This document shows, piece after piece, positions 46,226 through 54,221 of a stretch of 64,000 nt of DNA. The notes under the pieces were generated by a model that made no database searches, was not told the origin of the DNA, and saw only the letters and a list, made by a program, of their open reading frames with translations. The stretch covers positions 2,232,001-2,296,000 of the forward strand of contig NZ_CP024627.1 in the NCBI RefSeq assembly GCF_024449095.1. The letters are read 5' to 3'. The translations under genes were made by a program, and so were the position numbers. The first letter of the stretch is position 1. Each line of letters opens with the position of its first letter. This stretch comes from Vibrio coralliilyticus. Lineage in GTDB: Bacteria > Pseudomonadota > Gammaproteobacteria > Enterobacterales > Vibrionaceae.

Positions 46226-46245
46226 TCGCAGCGCTTAAACACAAT

Positions 46246-46321
46246 TCCCCCTTAGTTCAGGTGGTAGAACGGCGGACTGTTAATCCGTATGTCGCAGGTT
46301 CGAGTCCCGCAGGGGGAGCCA
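46246..46321 (+). tRNA. tRNA-Asn (anticodon GTT)
   Basis: A 76-nt tRNA with encoded CCA. The acceptor stem TCCCCCT pairs with AGGGGGA. The anticodon loop in CGGACTGTTAATCCG places GTT, and the T-arm reads GCAGGTTCGAGTCCCGC. Sequence and loop match bacterial tRNA-Asn. Its 3' end is duplicated at 50764, marking an island insertion. Confidence 0.97.
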
Positions 46322-46357
46322 AATTCAAGAAGAAAGACGTCCTAGGACGTCTTTTTT
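46297..46357 (+). repeat. attL: tRNA 3' end plus terminator, left copy of direct repeat
   Basis: From GGTTCGAGTCCC through the tRNA CCA and the terminator stem, this matches 50764-50825 almost exactly. Differences seen are one extra C in the right copy's CCCC and one G/A change in the AAGAAG/AAGAAA stretch. Confidence 0.93.
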
Positions 46358-46359
46358 TT
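46333..46359 (+). terminator. tRNA-Asn terminator
   Basis: AAAGACGTCC / GGACGTCTTT hairpin followed by TTTTT, copied in attR. Confidence 0.85.
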
Positions 46360-46484
46360 GTATCTAAACCTAGCTATTTCAAGGAATTGTATTCTCTTAA
46401 CGTCTTTTCCTGACTCGTACTAGCTTAGAAGTTTAGTTACACAAATAAATACATTGTCCGTATGTTCCAATTTACGGTGTACCA

Positions 46485-46862
46485 ATGATGGAAAGAACTA
46501 CTAAATCTTTAACAGATAAACAAATCTCAACACTAAACCACAAGATAAAGAATTTACACTCTTTGATGGTAACGGCCTTCGTCTACGTGTAAAACCAAAC
46601 GGTACAAAGACCTAGTTATTCAACTATACACGCCCGCACAGCGGTAAACGCGCTAACATGACGTTTGGCAGCTACCCTAGCCCTTCCACTCACTAATGCA
46701 AGAAAGAGAGCTCTTGGAGCGATGGAGACGCTCCTGCAAGGCATTGATCCTCAAGTTAAACTCAAGAACCAACAAATAACCGAGCAACAGCGTTTAGAAT
46801 CTACATTAGCTGAAGTAACAAACAACTGGTTAGAAGTCAAAAGTGCCACCAGCCAAAGCTAA
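46485..46862 (+). pseudogene. Decayed tyrosine integrase (P4-like, N-terminal part)
   Basis: Read across three frames, the DNA encodes MMERTTKSLTDKQISTL, then QDKEFTLFDGNGLRLRVK and KT(stop)LFNYTRPHSGKRAN, then LTNARKRALGAMETLLQGID and a linker. This is the DUF4102 N-terminal arm-binding domain of P4-type integrases. One frameshift near 46536, a TAG in place of a tryptophan codon near 46612, another frameshift near 46670 and a stop at 46860 before any catalytic domain show it is dead. The catalytic R-H-R-Y part is missing altogether. Confidence 0.88.
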
Positions 46863-46981
46863 AAAATGACAATGGGGAGCAATTACGCTCCCCACTTTTG
46901 TCTCAACGAATCTATTTGAAGAAAGGTGTTCTCTGTAAAAAAGCATGAAACCCTAACAAAAATGATTGTGATATTAAGCCT

Positions 46982-47326
46982 TTATACGAAAAAAAAGATG
47001 TAAAACACGGCCATAAAAAACAACCAATTCAAAAACATAAAAACGTCAGAAGAACACTTCTTTTCTCTTCTTCGATGTCTTACAAAAGGATAAACCAAGC
47101 AGAAGTATGAGAATAGACCACCCGCCCCCATACTATTCATAGCAATGTAGTTTTTGCTCTTAAAGCTTTCAGGCTCTTTCGCCAAGTTGTCTACTAATTG
47201 ATTTATGTGCTTTTTGTCGCCTAAAGAATAGACGACAAGATGATAAAAATAGACTAGAGCCCATGCAAAAAACACAAGCCCTATCAAAGATTTAAACACC
47301 ACTGGAAAAACGTAGTTACAAGTCAT
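46982..47326 (-). CDS. Small membrane protein, candidate immunity protein (paralog 2)
   Basis: 114 residues with about three hydrophobic segments (SLIGLVFFAWALVYFYHLVV, SMGAGGLFSYFCLVYPFV, FMFLNWLFFMAVFYIFFFV). It is clearly paralogous to the next gene upstream: both contain a GDxxxIxxLVDNLxKEPExFK stretch, an xGAGGLF motif and an RxRxxKK loop before the last helix. It lies directly downstream of the large toxin-like protein in the same orientation. Two diverged immunity copies behind a toxin is a common arrangement. Function inferred from context only. Confidence 0.65.
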   Translation of the reverse strand: MTCNYVFPVVFKSLIGLVFFAWALVYFYHLVVYSLGDKKHINQLVDNLAKEPESFKSKNYIAMNSMGAGGLFSYFCLVYPFVRHRRREKKCSSDVFMFLNWLFFMAVFYIFFFV

Positions 47327-47358
47327 TAATTCAATTGAATACTAACAAAGTAAATAAG

Positions 47359-47682
47359 CTAAATGAGAAAGCTTAGCAAAAAAGCAAAGTTAGCCCACAT
47401 AAAAAAATCAAATTTCATGGTTCTCTTTTTAGCCCTATAACGCACTAAAGGATAGAAGAGTGCATACATCACAAACAATCCTCCGGCCCCTAGGCCTGAC
47501 GTATTCAGATACCACTTTTCCTTAAACTGCTCTGGTTCTTTAGACAAATTGTCAATCAGCTCATCAATATATCGCTGATCACCGAAGCAATAGCGATAAG
47601 AGTAGAACATAAATGGCAATATCCAGATAAATACCCAAAGGCTAGCCAACTTGTGAATATGGATAAAAACGTCTGTCATCAT
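47359..47682 (-). CDS. Small membrane protein, candidate immunity protein (paralog 1)
   Basis: 107 residues, three hydrophobic segments (SLWVFIWILPFMFYSYRY, GLGAGGLFVMYALFYPLV, FFMWANFAFLLSFLI). Shared with its neighbour are GDQRYIDELIDNLSKEPEQF and the GAGGLF motif. It starts 7 bp after the stop of the large toxin-like frame, so it should be cotranscribed. An inner-membrane immunity protein would fit a membrane-permeabilising toxin. I do not recognise a named family. Confidence 0.65.
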   Translation of the reverse strand: MMTDVFIHIHKLASLWVFIWILPFMFYSYRYCFGDQRYIDELIDNLSKEPEQFKEKWYLNTSGLGAGGLFVMYALFYPLVRYRAKKRTMKFDFFMWANFAFLLSFLI

Positions 47683-47688
47683 ATACTC

Positions 47689-49584
47689 TTAAAATGCTTT
47701 TGACATGTTAAAATTACTATATCTATTTGAATTAATATAGGTTTCCACTTCTACTGGGATACCTTCTTCCAATTCTTTTTCAACGGAATCAAGGTAACTA
47801 TCAAGGCCTAACAGGTCATATTTTTCTTCAACAAGCCCTTTGCCAGCGCCAGAACCAATAAACCCACCTGCCAGAGCTCCCCCTGCATAAAGCAACATCA
47901 CGACTGGTGCAGCACTTATCGATAGACCAACAACAAACAGACCGGCTATACCAGCACCTAACAATCCTCCAGCCCATCCACCAGCTACACCTCCCGTTTC
48001 AATTGCGGCTTGACGAGTGCATGAAGCTAACGACTTACAGTTTTGCGTAACATTGTATACGCCACTCGCAACTCCAAGTCCTAACGATAGTTTTCCTGCT
48101 TTCTCCGCGTAGGTTATCCACTTAGCGGTGTTCGCTACACGGGCTCCCAGCTCAGGAACCGAGCCTGTCTTTAATATTTCATCGGCGTTGTGAATGAGTG
48201 ACTTAGTAGAATTTATCCCTAAACTTTCCTTAAACCCTTGGTCGATTGGTATCTTCAGAGTCTGTTGCGTAAGTTTATCCAGCTGCTTATCGAGGATTTT
48301 CTTCAGACCTAACCTTTGTCGAGCAAAGCTTGAACGATCGATTTTTTTCGCTAGGAGATCGAGGTATAGACGATCAATCTTTTTAAGTGATGAAGATACA
48401 TTTTCCAGATTTTTCTGCATTGCAGGCGCGACTGTTCCAACTGTAGCTCCCATGTATGCGAATACGTCCGACGGCTTACCCGCATTCCAATACTCCACCA
48501 GCTTATTTTCTATTACTTCAAAGTAAGCTTGATGCAATTCGACTTGGTCGGGACTCAACTTACCCAGCTCTTCACTGGCTAACTCTGAATTCTCTTTTAA
48601 TGACGTTAGCTTGGCTTTTTCCTCTTTTGAAGACGGCGCCTTCGTTAGGAAGATAACCATTTCTCCAGGAATTAAGGGGTCATTCAGATGTTGGTTGTGT
48701 TCTTGGATCAGGGATTTCGTTTTCGAAGAGGCACCACTTAGCGCTTGTTCCCAATAATCACTGAGAGACTGAGACTCTTCCACCCTCGCAAAGCCCAATT
48801 GGAACTCTATCTGCTCTTCAACCTCTTTTAAGTTAACGATGGCGAGATCTTCATGAACCACACCTTCCGAATTAACAGCTTTTGCAGTGGAACCAAGGAG
48901 GTAAGGCCTTGAGTAATCATAAATTGAATTGGCAAGCTTGTTGTATGTCTTTATTTCAGCACTAGGCTTATCCTGCGCTGAGTCCGGCTGTCGTTCGACG
49001 TGAGCTTCTTTCGACACCGAAAGCAGTTCATTGATATCAAGCTTGATACCGTGCTGAGCCACCCAGTCGTCATTGAGATTATCAAGCTCTTCTCGGGTGA
49101 TTTGCTGTTCAAGGTAAACAAGGCTCTGGTTTTCAACGTCTTGGCCTGCCAGTTTCCAGTACACCAAGATAGCACTTTGCAGTCGGTTGTAGCCTTGCTC
49201 ATCATTCAGTTGCTCATGCGTGGAACATGTAGCGTAAAATGCCCACTTGCCTTCACCCAGCAGCTTGTACTCTTGCACTAATCGGTCGTTATGAAAGTGG
49301 TAATAGTAACCTTCTGTTGGCAGTCCTAATCGCTCTCCTAGCTGCACCGATGGGACGACTGGGATAAATGCTTCTTCCACGACACCGGAGCCTATTGGTT
49401 TCACTTGCACGCTGTCAGGTACGTTGATGCCCATTGAGCTGTCCGCCACTTTCGCAAACAATTTTTTCGGCTCATCAAAGGCCGTGTGAGCAATGTACTT
49501 AGTACCGTGTTCCGTGGGCTCAGTTTGCCAGCGACCAATCATGGATTCTTGTTTGGTCTTGCCCAGTTGAAACGCACAGCCCAC
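47689..49584 (-). CDS. Toxin-like protein, C-terminal part (after frameshift)
   Basis: 631 codons that read on in the -1 frame from the upstream open frame. Its apparent GTG start has no ribosome site, so it is not an independent gene. The N-terminal part has LPTEGYYYHFHNDRLVQEYKL near residues 89-109, a pattern like that of type VI secretion MIX effectors. A helical middle follows. The C-terminal 130 residues carry glycine-rich hydrophobic hairpins (GGVAGGWAGGLLGAGIAGLF and VVMLLYAGGALAGGFIGSGAG), as in pore-forming effectors of the VasX/BTH_I2691 kind. The fused product would be about 794 residues. No VgrG, PAAR or adaptor gene is visible. Family assignment is tentative. Confidence 0.6.
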   Translation of the reverse strand: MGCAFQLGKTKQESMIGRWQTEPTEHGTKYIAHTAFDEPKKLFAKVADSSMGINVPDSVQVKPIGSGVVEEAFIPVVPSVQLGERLGLPTEGYYYHFHNDRLVQEYKLLGEGKWAFYATCSTHEQLNDEQGYNRLQSAILVYWKLAGQDVENQSLVYLEQQITREELDNLNDDWVAQHGIKLDINELLSVSKEAHVERQPDSAQDKPSAEIKTYNKLANSIYDYSRPYLLGSTAKAVNSEGVVHEDLAIVNLKEVEEQIEFQLGFARVEESQSLSDYWEQALSGASSKTKSLIQEHNQHLNDPLIPGEMVIFLTKAPSSKEEKAKLTSLKENSELASEELGKLSPDQVELHQAYFEVIENKLVEYWNAGKPSDVFAYMGATVGTVAPAMQKNLENVSSSLKKIDRLYLDLLAKKIDRSSFARQRLGLKKILDKQLDKLTQQTLKIPIDQGFKESLGINSTKSLIHNADEILKTGSVPELGARVANTAKWITYAEKAGKLSLGLGVASGVYNVTQNCKSLASCTRQAAIETGGVAGGWAGGLLGAGIAGLFVVGLSISAAPVVMLLYAGGALAGGFIGSGAGKGLVEEKYDLLGLDSYLDSVEKELEEGIPVEVETYINSNRYSNFNMSKAF

Positions 49585-50072
49585 GCTTTTTTGAACGTGT
49601 CCTCAGAGCACGCAATTTCAAAGCAATATTCATAACTGAGTTGGGGTGGTGCATCAGAAGTATCAGGCTTAATGGGCTCAGGGACATAGGTCTCTTCGAT
49701 GCTTGGAGCGTATGCCGCACGGCTTTGACTTGACGCTGCTCTACTTACCGCTCCACGAGATATTTTCGCTCTAGAGAGAAAGGCGTTTTTTGCCTCTGGC
49801 GATAAGACCTCTTGCCCTTCAGTAGACAAGCTCCACGATTTACTCATTCCATCACGGAGCATCACTGGCTTAGATGGAGTGTCCGTCAACAGAGCCAACT
49901 CACCACTTTCGAGTTTGTCCATAAAACGAGAGAAACTCATCCCATAAGGGATTGCAGAACTCAGCGCCCTTTCCGTTAACCTTTCTATATCCCCTTCGAC
50001 TTGACCGAACTCATGCGTCATCAGCTCCGTTAGCCGTACTACTCTGTAACTCACTGTTAATTCTACTACCAT
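49539..50072 (-). CDS. Toxin-like protein, N-terminal part (before frameshift)
   Basis: 177 codons from the ATG at 50072 (MVVELTVSYRVVRLTELM). The frame ends after 15 codons of meaningless sequence past an A6 run at 49587-49592. Up to that point 162 residues are plausible protein ending SYEYCFEIACSEDTFKK. One more A would fuse it in frame to the 631-codon continuation (SVGCAFQLGKTKQES), restoring a single protein of about 794 residues. The break may be a true mutation, a phase-variable or slippage switch, or a sequencing error at the homopolymer. A proline-rich linker (YAPSIEETYVPEPIKP) precedes the junction. Confidence 0.65.
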   Translation of the reverse strand: MVVELTVSYRVVRLTELMTHEFGQVEGDIERLTERALSSAIPYGMSFSRFMDKLESGELALLTDTPSKPVMLRDGMSKSWSLSTEGQEVLSPEAKNAFLSRAKISRGAVSRAASSQSRAAYAPSIEETYVPEPIKPDTSDAPPQLSYEYCFEIACSEDTFKKAWAVRFNWARPNKNP

Positions 50073-50353
50073 TTTTTTAATGAGGCCTATTCTACTCAAT
50101 CCATAGAGGGAGCAGGGCTGATAACTTCTATTTGTTCTCAGCAATGCGCTAGAGTGTGACCGTTGTTCCTTCAGCCCCTCACGTTAGTAATTCACTCATC
50201 AATAGCATTTATCTCTTTCGTGCATCGATACTCAAATAGGTAACTTTGTAGCTGCACTCGTTGCGTCCCAGCCTCACACGCAGCATCATGGAATCACACC
50301 TAAGTGTTATTATCAGTGACTTCGAGTGATTAACAGACACGCCCAACTCAGAA

Positions 50354-50725
50354 TTAGAATAAGCTGGCCAATATACTAATGGCTCCTTTCTGTACAAAGT
50401 TGGGTGTGTCAAGTAATACCAATGAGCGCGCTTTGCCGCTATAGTGCTCCTCTATCGCTTCTTGCCAAGCCTCTTTGAGGTGCTCAACCAATTCGTTGCG
50501 CTTGTCCCAGCATATGGTGAGGACAAAATGTTTGCTGTAGTCAGTAAACAACATCACGCGATAGTTGTGTGACGGCACCTTGTCCTCTCGCTTGCGCCAT
50601 ACATAGAACACTGAACCCGTATCGAGCTTTTCTTTAAGCAGCATAAAGTAATTGTTAATAAAGCTAGCAACTGACTTTAGGTGCACAGATAGGTCATTTG
50701 CCCTACACCTAAACTGTCTCAGCAC
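50354..50725 (-). pseudogene. YagK/YfjJ-like (inovirus Gp2-type) gene fragment
   Basis: A 123-codon frame with FINNYFMLLKEKL, then VFYVWRKRED...SHNYRVMLF and a helical AWQEAIEEHYSG region. The order 'YVWxRE then HYHxxLF' recalls the C-terminal domain of YagK/YfjJ proteins from P4-like prophages. The expected downstream residues are missing, and neither end looks natural, so I treat it as a remnant. Its presence beside the right repeat fits a P4-like origin of the island. The 200 bp between it and the toxin gene hold no gene I can support. Confidence 0.4.
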
Positions 50726-50763
50726 AGGATTAGACCAAGCAGGAAATAGTATCGTTCTATTTG

Positions 50764-50825
50764 GGTTCGAGTCCCCGCAGGGGGAGCCAAATTCAAGAAA
50801 AAAGACGTCCTAGGACGTCTTTTTT
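50764..50825 (+). repeat. attR: right copy of the tRNA-Asn 3' repeat
   Basis: Repeats GGTTCGAGTCCC...GGGGGAGCCA and the AAAGACGTCCTAGGACGTCTTT terminator. It lacks the rest of a tRNA, so it is an attachment-site scar and not a tRNA gene. Confidence 0.93.
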
Positions 50826-50849
50826 CGTTTTAAAGAGCCTAGTAACGAC

Positions 50850-51290
50850 TCAAGCGCACTGCTCGACTTTACCTTGTTCTGTTTTCGTCTTTGGTTTTGA
50901 TGTCTTTTTCGCAGCGTCTAGATTCACAACTTCTTCTGTGGAGACATTCTTTGAATTCCCAAGAAAGACACCGCCTTTCTGAATAGTGAACTCTGTGGCA
51001 GACACCTCCCCTTCAAGGTAACCGTGCTCAAGAATCTCCAAGCTTTTGGTGTACACCTTGCCAAGAAAGCGACCATTAACGATTAAACGCTCGGCTCGAA
51101 TTGAACCATCCACTGAGCCCGTCGCACTGATAGTGACACTTCGATCGGTTTCAATACTGCCCTTTATTTGACCATCTATCTGGATGTTACAAGTAAGCTT
51201 GAGTTGTCCTTCAATATAGCCTCCTTCCGCGATGACAGTTTGAGAGCAGTGGCTATTTGATTCTCGATTCTGTTTACCAAGTAATCCCAT
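50850..51290 (-). CDS. Bactofilin family cytoskeletal protein
   Basis: A 146-residue bactofilin (DUF583). The central right-handed beta-helix repeats are visible: SQTVIAEGGYIEGQLKLTC, IQIDGQIKGSIETDRSVTI, GSVDGSIRAERLIVNG and GYLEGEVSATEFTI. A polar lysine-rich tail follows. Bactofilins polymerise without nucleotides and recruit cell-wall enzymes. The ATG at 51290 has AAGGACGTAAA upstream. The first 115 bases lie inside the end of the M23 peptidase gene, so translation is probably coupled and the two act together. Confidence 0.92.
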   Translation of the reverse strand: MGLLGKQNRESNSHCSQTVIAEGGYIEGQLKLTCNIQIDGQIKGSIETDRSVTISATGSVDGSIRAERLIVNGRFLGKVYTKSLEILEHGYLEGEVSATEFTIQKGGVFLGNSKNVSTEEVVNLDAAKKTSKPKTKTEQGKVEQCA

Positions 51291-52144
51291 TTTACGTCCT
51301 TATTCGATTCGAAAATCGAGTCAAAGTTATTCATTTCCCATTTGGTGAAAGGCAATGGATCCAGAGAGCGCCCCACCAAACGAACCTCATAATGCAGGTG
51401 ATACCCAGTCGATAACCCAGAGTTACCCGACAGACCAATCAAATCACCTTTCTTAACGTAATCTCCACGCTTCACCTTGAATGCACTCAGGTGAGAGTAA
51501 GAAGAAGTAAAACCGAATGAGTGCGCCAGTTTTAAGAAATTGCCTGAGCCTTTATTACTTTTTCTCGCCACTTCGATAATGCCATCAGCCGGGGCGTAAA
51601 TTGGAGTTCCAGCATTAACCGCGTAATCAATACCATGATGCATGGCTTTCATTTTGGTGACTGGGTGCACCCTGCGACCGTAATGGGAAGAAAGATAACC
51701 CGCTTTAACTGGTCGTCCATTGGGTATCAATTGCATCATCTGATGACGAACCGCAGTACTAAGCGCCGCGCTATCAACTCTATCTCTTAAATCTAAGGAC
51801 TCGTTGGAAAGCTCTAGCGCAGACTCAATATCACGCAGTTTGTCCGTCACGTAAGCGAGATCTTGCTTCTTTCTCGTCAGGTGGCTTTCTAAGTCACTCT
51901 GAAATTCGTGTGAGCGTATTAACTCTTTTTCGAGAGAATAGGCTTTACTCAACAGTTCACTTTTTTCCCGTTCGGAATCAGAAGCATCGCCCGCTAGAAT
52001 CGACAAAAGTCCAAGCAAGGTAAAGAACACCACAGCAATAAATAACAGCGAGTACTTAATCCCTGTAATAGCCCGGAACGATAGATTAAAAAAGCGCGTT
52101 CCCTCAATGCCAGTGACCATAACGGTTAAGTGATTAGATTCCAT
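51176..52144 (-). CDS. M23 family membrane-anchored endopeptidase
   Basis: A 322-residue peptidoglycan DD-endopeptidase. One N-terminal membrane helix (YSLLFIAVVFFTLLGLLSIL, about 31-50) precedes a coiled coil and then the LytM/M23 domain. The zinc ligands are in KMKAMHHGIDYAVNAG (first His and the Asp) and YHLHYEVRLVG (HxH). PADGIIEVARK and GDYVKKGDLIGLSGNSG are conserved. Bactofilin-M23 pairs such as CcmA-Csd and BacA-LmdC shape cells or local wall growth, so this pair may assist a polar or lateral appendage or curvature. The site of action is the periplasm. Confidence 0.93.
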   Translation of the reverse strand: MESNHLTVMVTGIEGTRFFNLSFRAITGIKYSLLFIAVVFFTLLGLLSILAGDASDSEREKSELLSKAYSLEKELIRSHEFQSDLESHLTRKKQDLAYVTDKLRDIESALELSNESLDLRDRVDSAALSTAVRHQMMQLIPNGRPVKAGYLSSHYGRRVHPVTKMKAMHHGIDYAVNAGTPIYAPADGIIEVARKSNKGSGNFLKLAHSFGFTSSYSHLSAFKVKRGDYVKKGDLIGLSGNSGLSTGYHLHYEVRLVGRSLDPLPFTKWEMNNFDSIFESNKDVKWDYLVNRIENQIATALKLSSRKEAILKDNSSLLVTSR

Positions 52145-52323
52145 ACTTTCTCAATGACACACTCTTACAATCATTAAAGTGAGAGGAATTCTATCAGGGC
52201 AAAATGACGCGAGAAGAGTCAGGTTTCCAATTCGGAAACCTTATCCCAGAGATAAAAATTGGATTTAATTGCGGTTCAAAACAGGTCGCTTAGGCTATTT
52301 TGGCCCTGAATACAGAGTCACAA

Positions 52324-53694
52324 CTACTCAGCAACTTTCTCGCGATTAAAACGCTTCATGTCACTGGCAAACTGCTTAAAATCAATGCGCTTAACCAACG
52401 CAGCACAGACAGGAGGAAGTGGTTCAAACATAAACACACTGTCGTGATGAAGAAGGTTGTCAAAAATGAGGGTAAGGTTGTCCTTGTTAGACAAACCCGT
52501 AGAAAGAAATAGCGCATGGATTTTCGCCACACAGCTCACTTTGTCGAGCTTACGGGTAAAGCTATCCAGCACAGACTCCGCACTTTGTCGTGCCCCCGTG
52601 AGGAATTCAGCATGAAGCTGAATTAATGCCAGATGCTGACTCTCACTTTCCGTGAGCTTGTGACGGGACATTTCTTTAACAACCTGATCAAATTTCTTCT
52701 CATACAAGCCACTCCCCTCTTCACTTCGCATCCAAAGCATTAGCAATGCGAACAGATAATTCAGGGTGTGCTGGGCAACGTCTCGATTGATCAGTTTGGC
52801 GGTGTTAAGACCAGAGGAGAAGTGAACCAGAGCATCATCATATCGACTGGCTGCAATGCTCATCAAAGCCAACGATGTCTGATGGGCCAAACTAAGCCCC
52901 CAACGTGAGCCCGAACGAGTCAACAGGCGATAAGCATCCTGTATGCTGCCATTTTGCAGCATCAGCAACGTCCCTATCTCGTCAAATGGCTGACCGAGTT
53001 GAAACTTGGCAGAATTGAACTTGTTATACAGCTCCAGCGCATCGTCTGACTGGGCATTTAATACCAGTGCATTGAGAAACAGACTGATCTCTAGAGAATA
53101 ATCTCGCTTGCCCGCCTCTTTTATCAATGCACCATACAGCTCCGTGGCTTGTTTAAGCTCACGTTTTACCAAGTGGTGGTGGGCACGATTGAGTTTGAAA
53201 TCATACTGATATTCAAAGTAGTGCTGCTCAAAGAATTGGTAGCGCTTTTCCATCTCGTCAGCACACTCAATATCATTGCGCTGAAGCAGAGGCCAAACCT
53301 TATTCTTCTTCTCAAACACCTTGCGAATAAGAACACTGATATCCCGCTGATTATCTTCCGGCTTGAGGTGGACATCACCAAAGTAATATGAGCTGTCACG
53401 TATACTGCTATCCGCGCAATCCATAATGATTGTAGAGCGCTCATCTATAGTCTTCGACTTTCTCAACTCAAGAATCAGATCCTGTGACTTAACTGTATTT
53501 TTGCGAAAGCTCTGATCACAAATCAGAATATCAAACCGGCCATGGAACGTCCGATTAAGCGCTTCATGTGGAGAATTCAGATGAATAATCTTATGTTGCT
53601 TGATTCCCAAAGAGAGCATAAGACTAGATATGCTAATGTTTTTATTCGGAAATTCTTTGATGATAAGGACATTTGCATCTCTTAACTTAAGCAT
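52324..53694 (-). CDS. Receiver-like domain fused to TPR-type helical region
   Basis: A 456-residue protein. Residues about 7-125 resemble a response-regulator receiver: FDILICDQSFRKN holds Asp60 at the acceptor position and SSTIIMDCAD-like strands follow, but the first acidic pair is replaced by KE. Residues about 150-430 are helical TPR-like repeats (LKQATELYGALIKEAGKRDY, AYRLLTRSGSRWGLSLAHQTS). There is no DNA-binding or catalytic output domain, so it may act by protein contacts, as in some c-di-GMP and flagellar regulators. It lies on the same strand next to fliJ, suggesting but not proving a motility role. Confidence 0.75.
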   Translation of the reverse strand: MLKLRDANVLIIKEFPNKNISISSLMLSLGIKQHKIIHLNSPHEALNRTFHGRFDILICDQSFRKNTVKSQDLILELRKSKTIDERSTIIMDCADSSIRDSSYYFGDVHLKPEDNQRDISVLIRKVFEKKNKVWPLLQRNDIECADEMEKRYQFFEQHYFEYQYDFKLNRAHHHLVKRELKQATELYGALIKEAGKRDYSLEISLFLNALVLNAQSDDALELYNKFNSAKFQLGQPFDEIGTLLMLQNGSIQDAYRLLTRSGSRWGLSLAHQTSLALMSIAASRYDDALVHFSSGLNTAKLINRDVAQHTLNYLFALLMLWMRSEEGSGLYEKKFDQVVKEMSRHKLTESESQHLALIQLHAEFLTGARQSAESVLDSFTRKLDKVSCVAKIHALFLSTGLSNKDNLTLIFDNLLHHDSVFMFEPLPPVCAALVKRIDFKQFASDMKRFNREKVAE

Positions 53695-53770
53695 ACCAAC
53701 CTTTCTCTCCTCCTTAGGTAAATCAGGCTTGATGCAGTTTAAGGTGACGCAAAGCCTTGCGGGTGACGAA

Positions 53771-54211
53771 TTATTGAGCTTTTTGCGCGAATCGGCTATT
53801 GATAATCTCTTCTAACGCGAGCTCTTCCTTGTGTCGAATGTCAGAATTGTGCTCTTCCTTCCAACGTTCGAGAGTATTTTCCAGACCTTTGACTCTGAGG
53901 TGCTTATTTTCAAGCTGTTTTTGCAACGACGTGCATTGCGCTTGCATCACCTCCTGCTCATGTTCCTGATGGACAATCAGCTTATGAAGCATCTGGTCCA
54001 CACGGCTACGATTGAGCAATGCCTCTCGATGTAAAGCCATGACATGACTCGATTTTGGTTGCGTCTGGCGCTTCAGTTCCATCAGTTGTTGCAAACGTTG
54101 CTGAGCTACTGTGTGCTGTTGACGAAGCGATTCCAACTGCGCTGACATTCTATCTCGATGCTTTTGCTGAATTTTCTGAAACTTCTCCACAGCACGCAAT
54201 TTCGCTTCCAT
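53771..54211 (-). CDS. fliJ: Lateral flagellar export chaperone FliJ
   Basis: A 146-residue, almost wholly coiled-coil protein of the FliJ family. It is the stalk of the flagellar type III export ATPase and ferries chaperones. Sequence alone (Gln, Glu, Lys and Leu rich, heptad-like) is weak evidence. The place, 10 bp after fliI, is the strong one. It is the last gene of the minus-strand fliEFGHIJ run. Confidence 0.85.
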   Translation of the reverse strand: MEAKLRAVEKFQKIQQKHRDRMSAQLESLRQQHTVAQQRLQQLMELKRQTQPKSSHVMALHREALLNRSRVDQMLHKLIVHQEHEQEVMQAQCTSLQKQLENKHLRVKGLENTLERWKEEHNSDIRHKEELALEEIINSRFAQKAQ

Positions 54212-54221
54212 ACGTTAATTC

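Larger units (their letters stand above)
46297..50825. mobile_element. 4.5-kb genomic island at tRNA-Asn
   Basis: The island is bounded by the direct repeat of the tRNA 3' end. A decayed integrase gene lies just inside the tRNA-side end, the normal place for tyrosine-integrase islands. Cargo is a frameshifted large membrane toxin-like protein, two small membrane paralogs and a YagK/YfjJ-like fragment. With its integrase destroyed the island is probably immobile. Its size suggests loss of other parts. Confidence 0.9.

Noticed and set aside
46665..46862. 65-codon open frame as a small gene
   Set aside because: It is one surviving frame of the decayed integrase, with no ATG of its own.
50764..50788. 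Second tRNA gene
   Set aside because: Only the T-arm half and 3' end are present; it is an attachment-site repeat.
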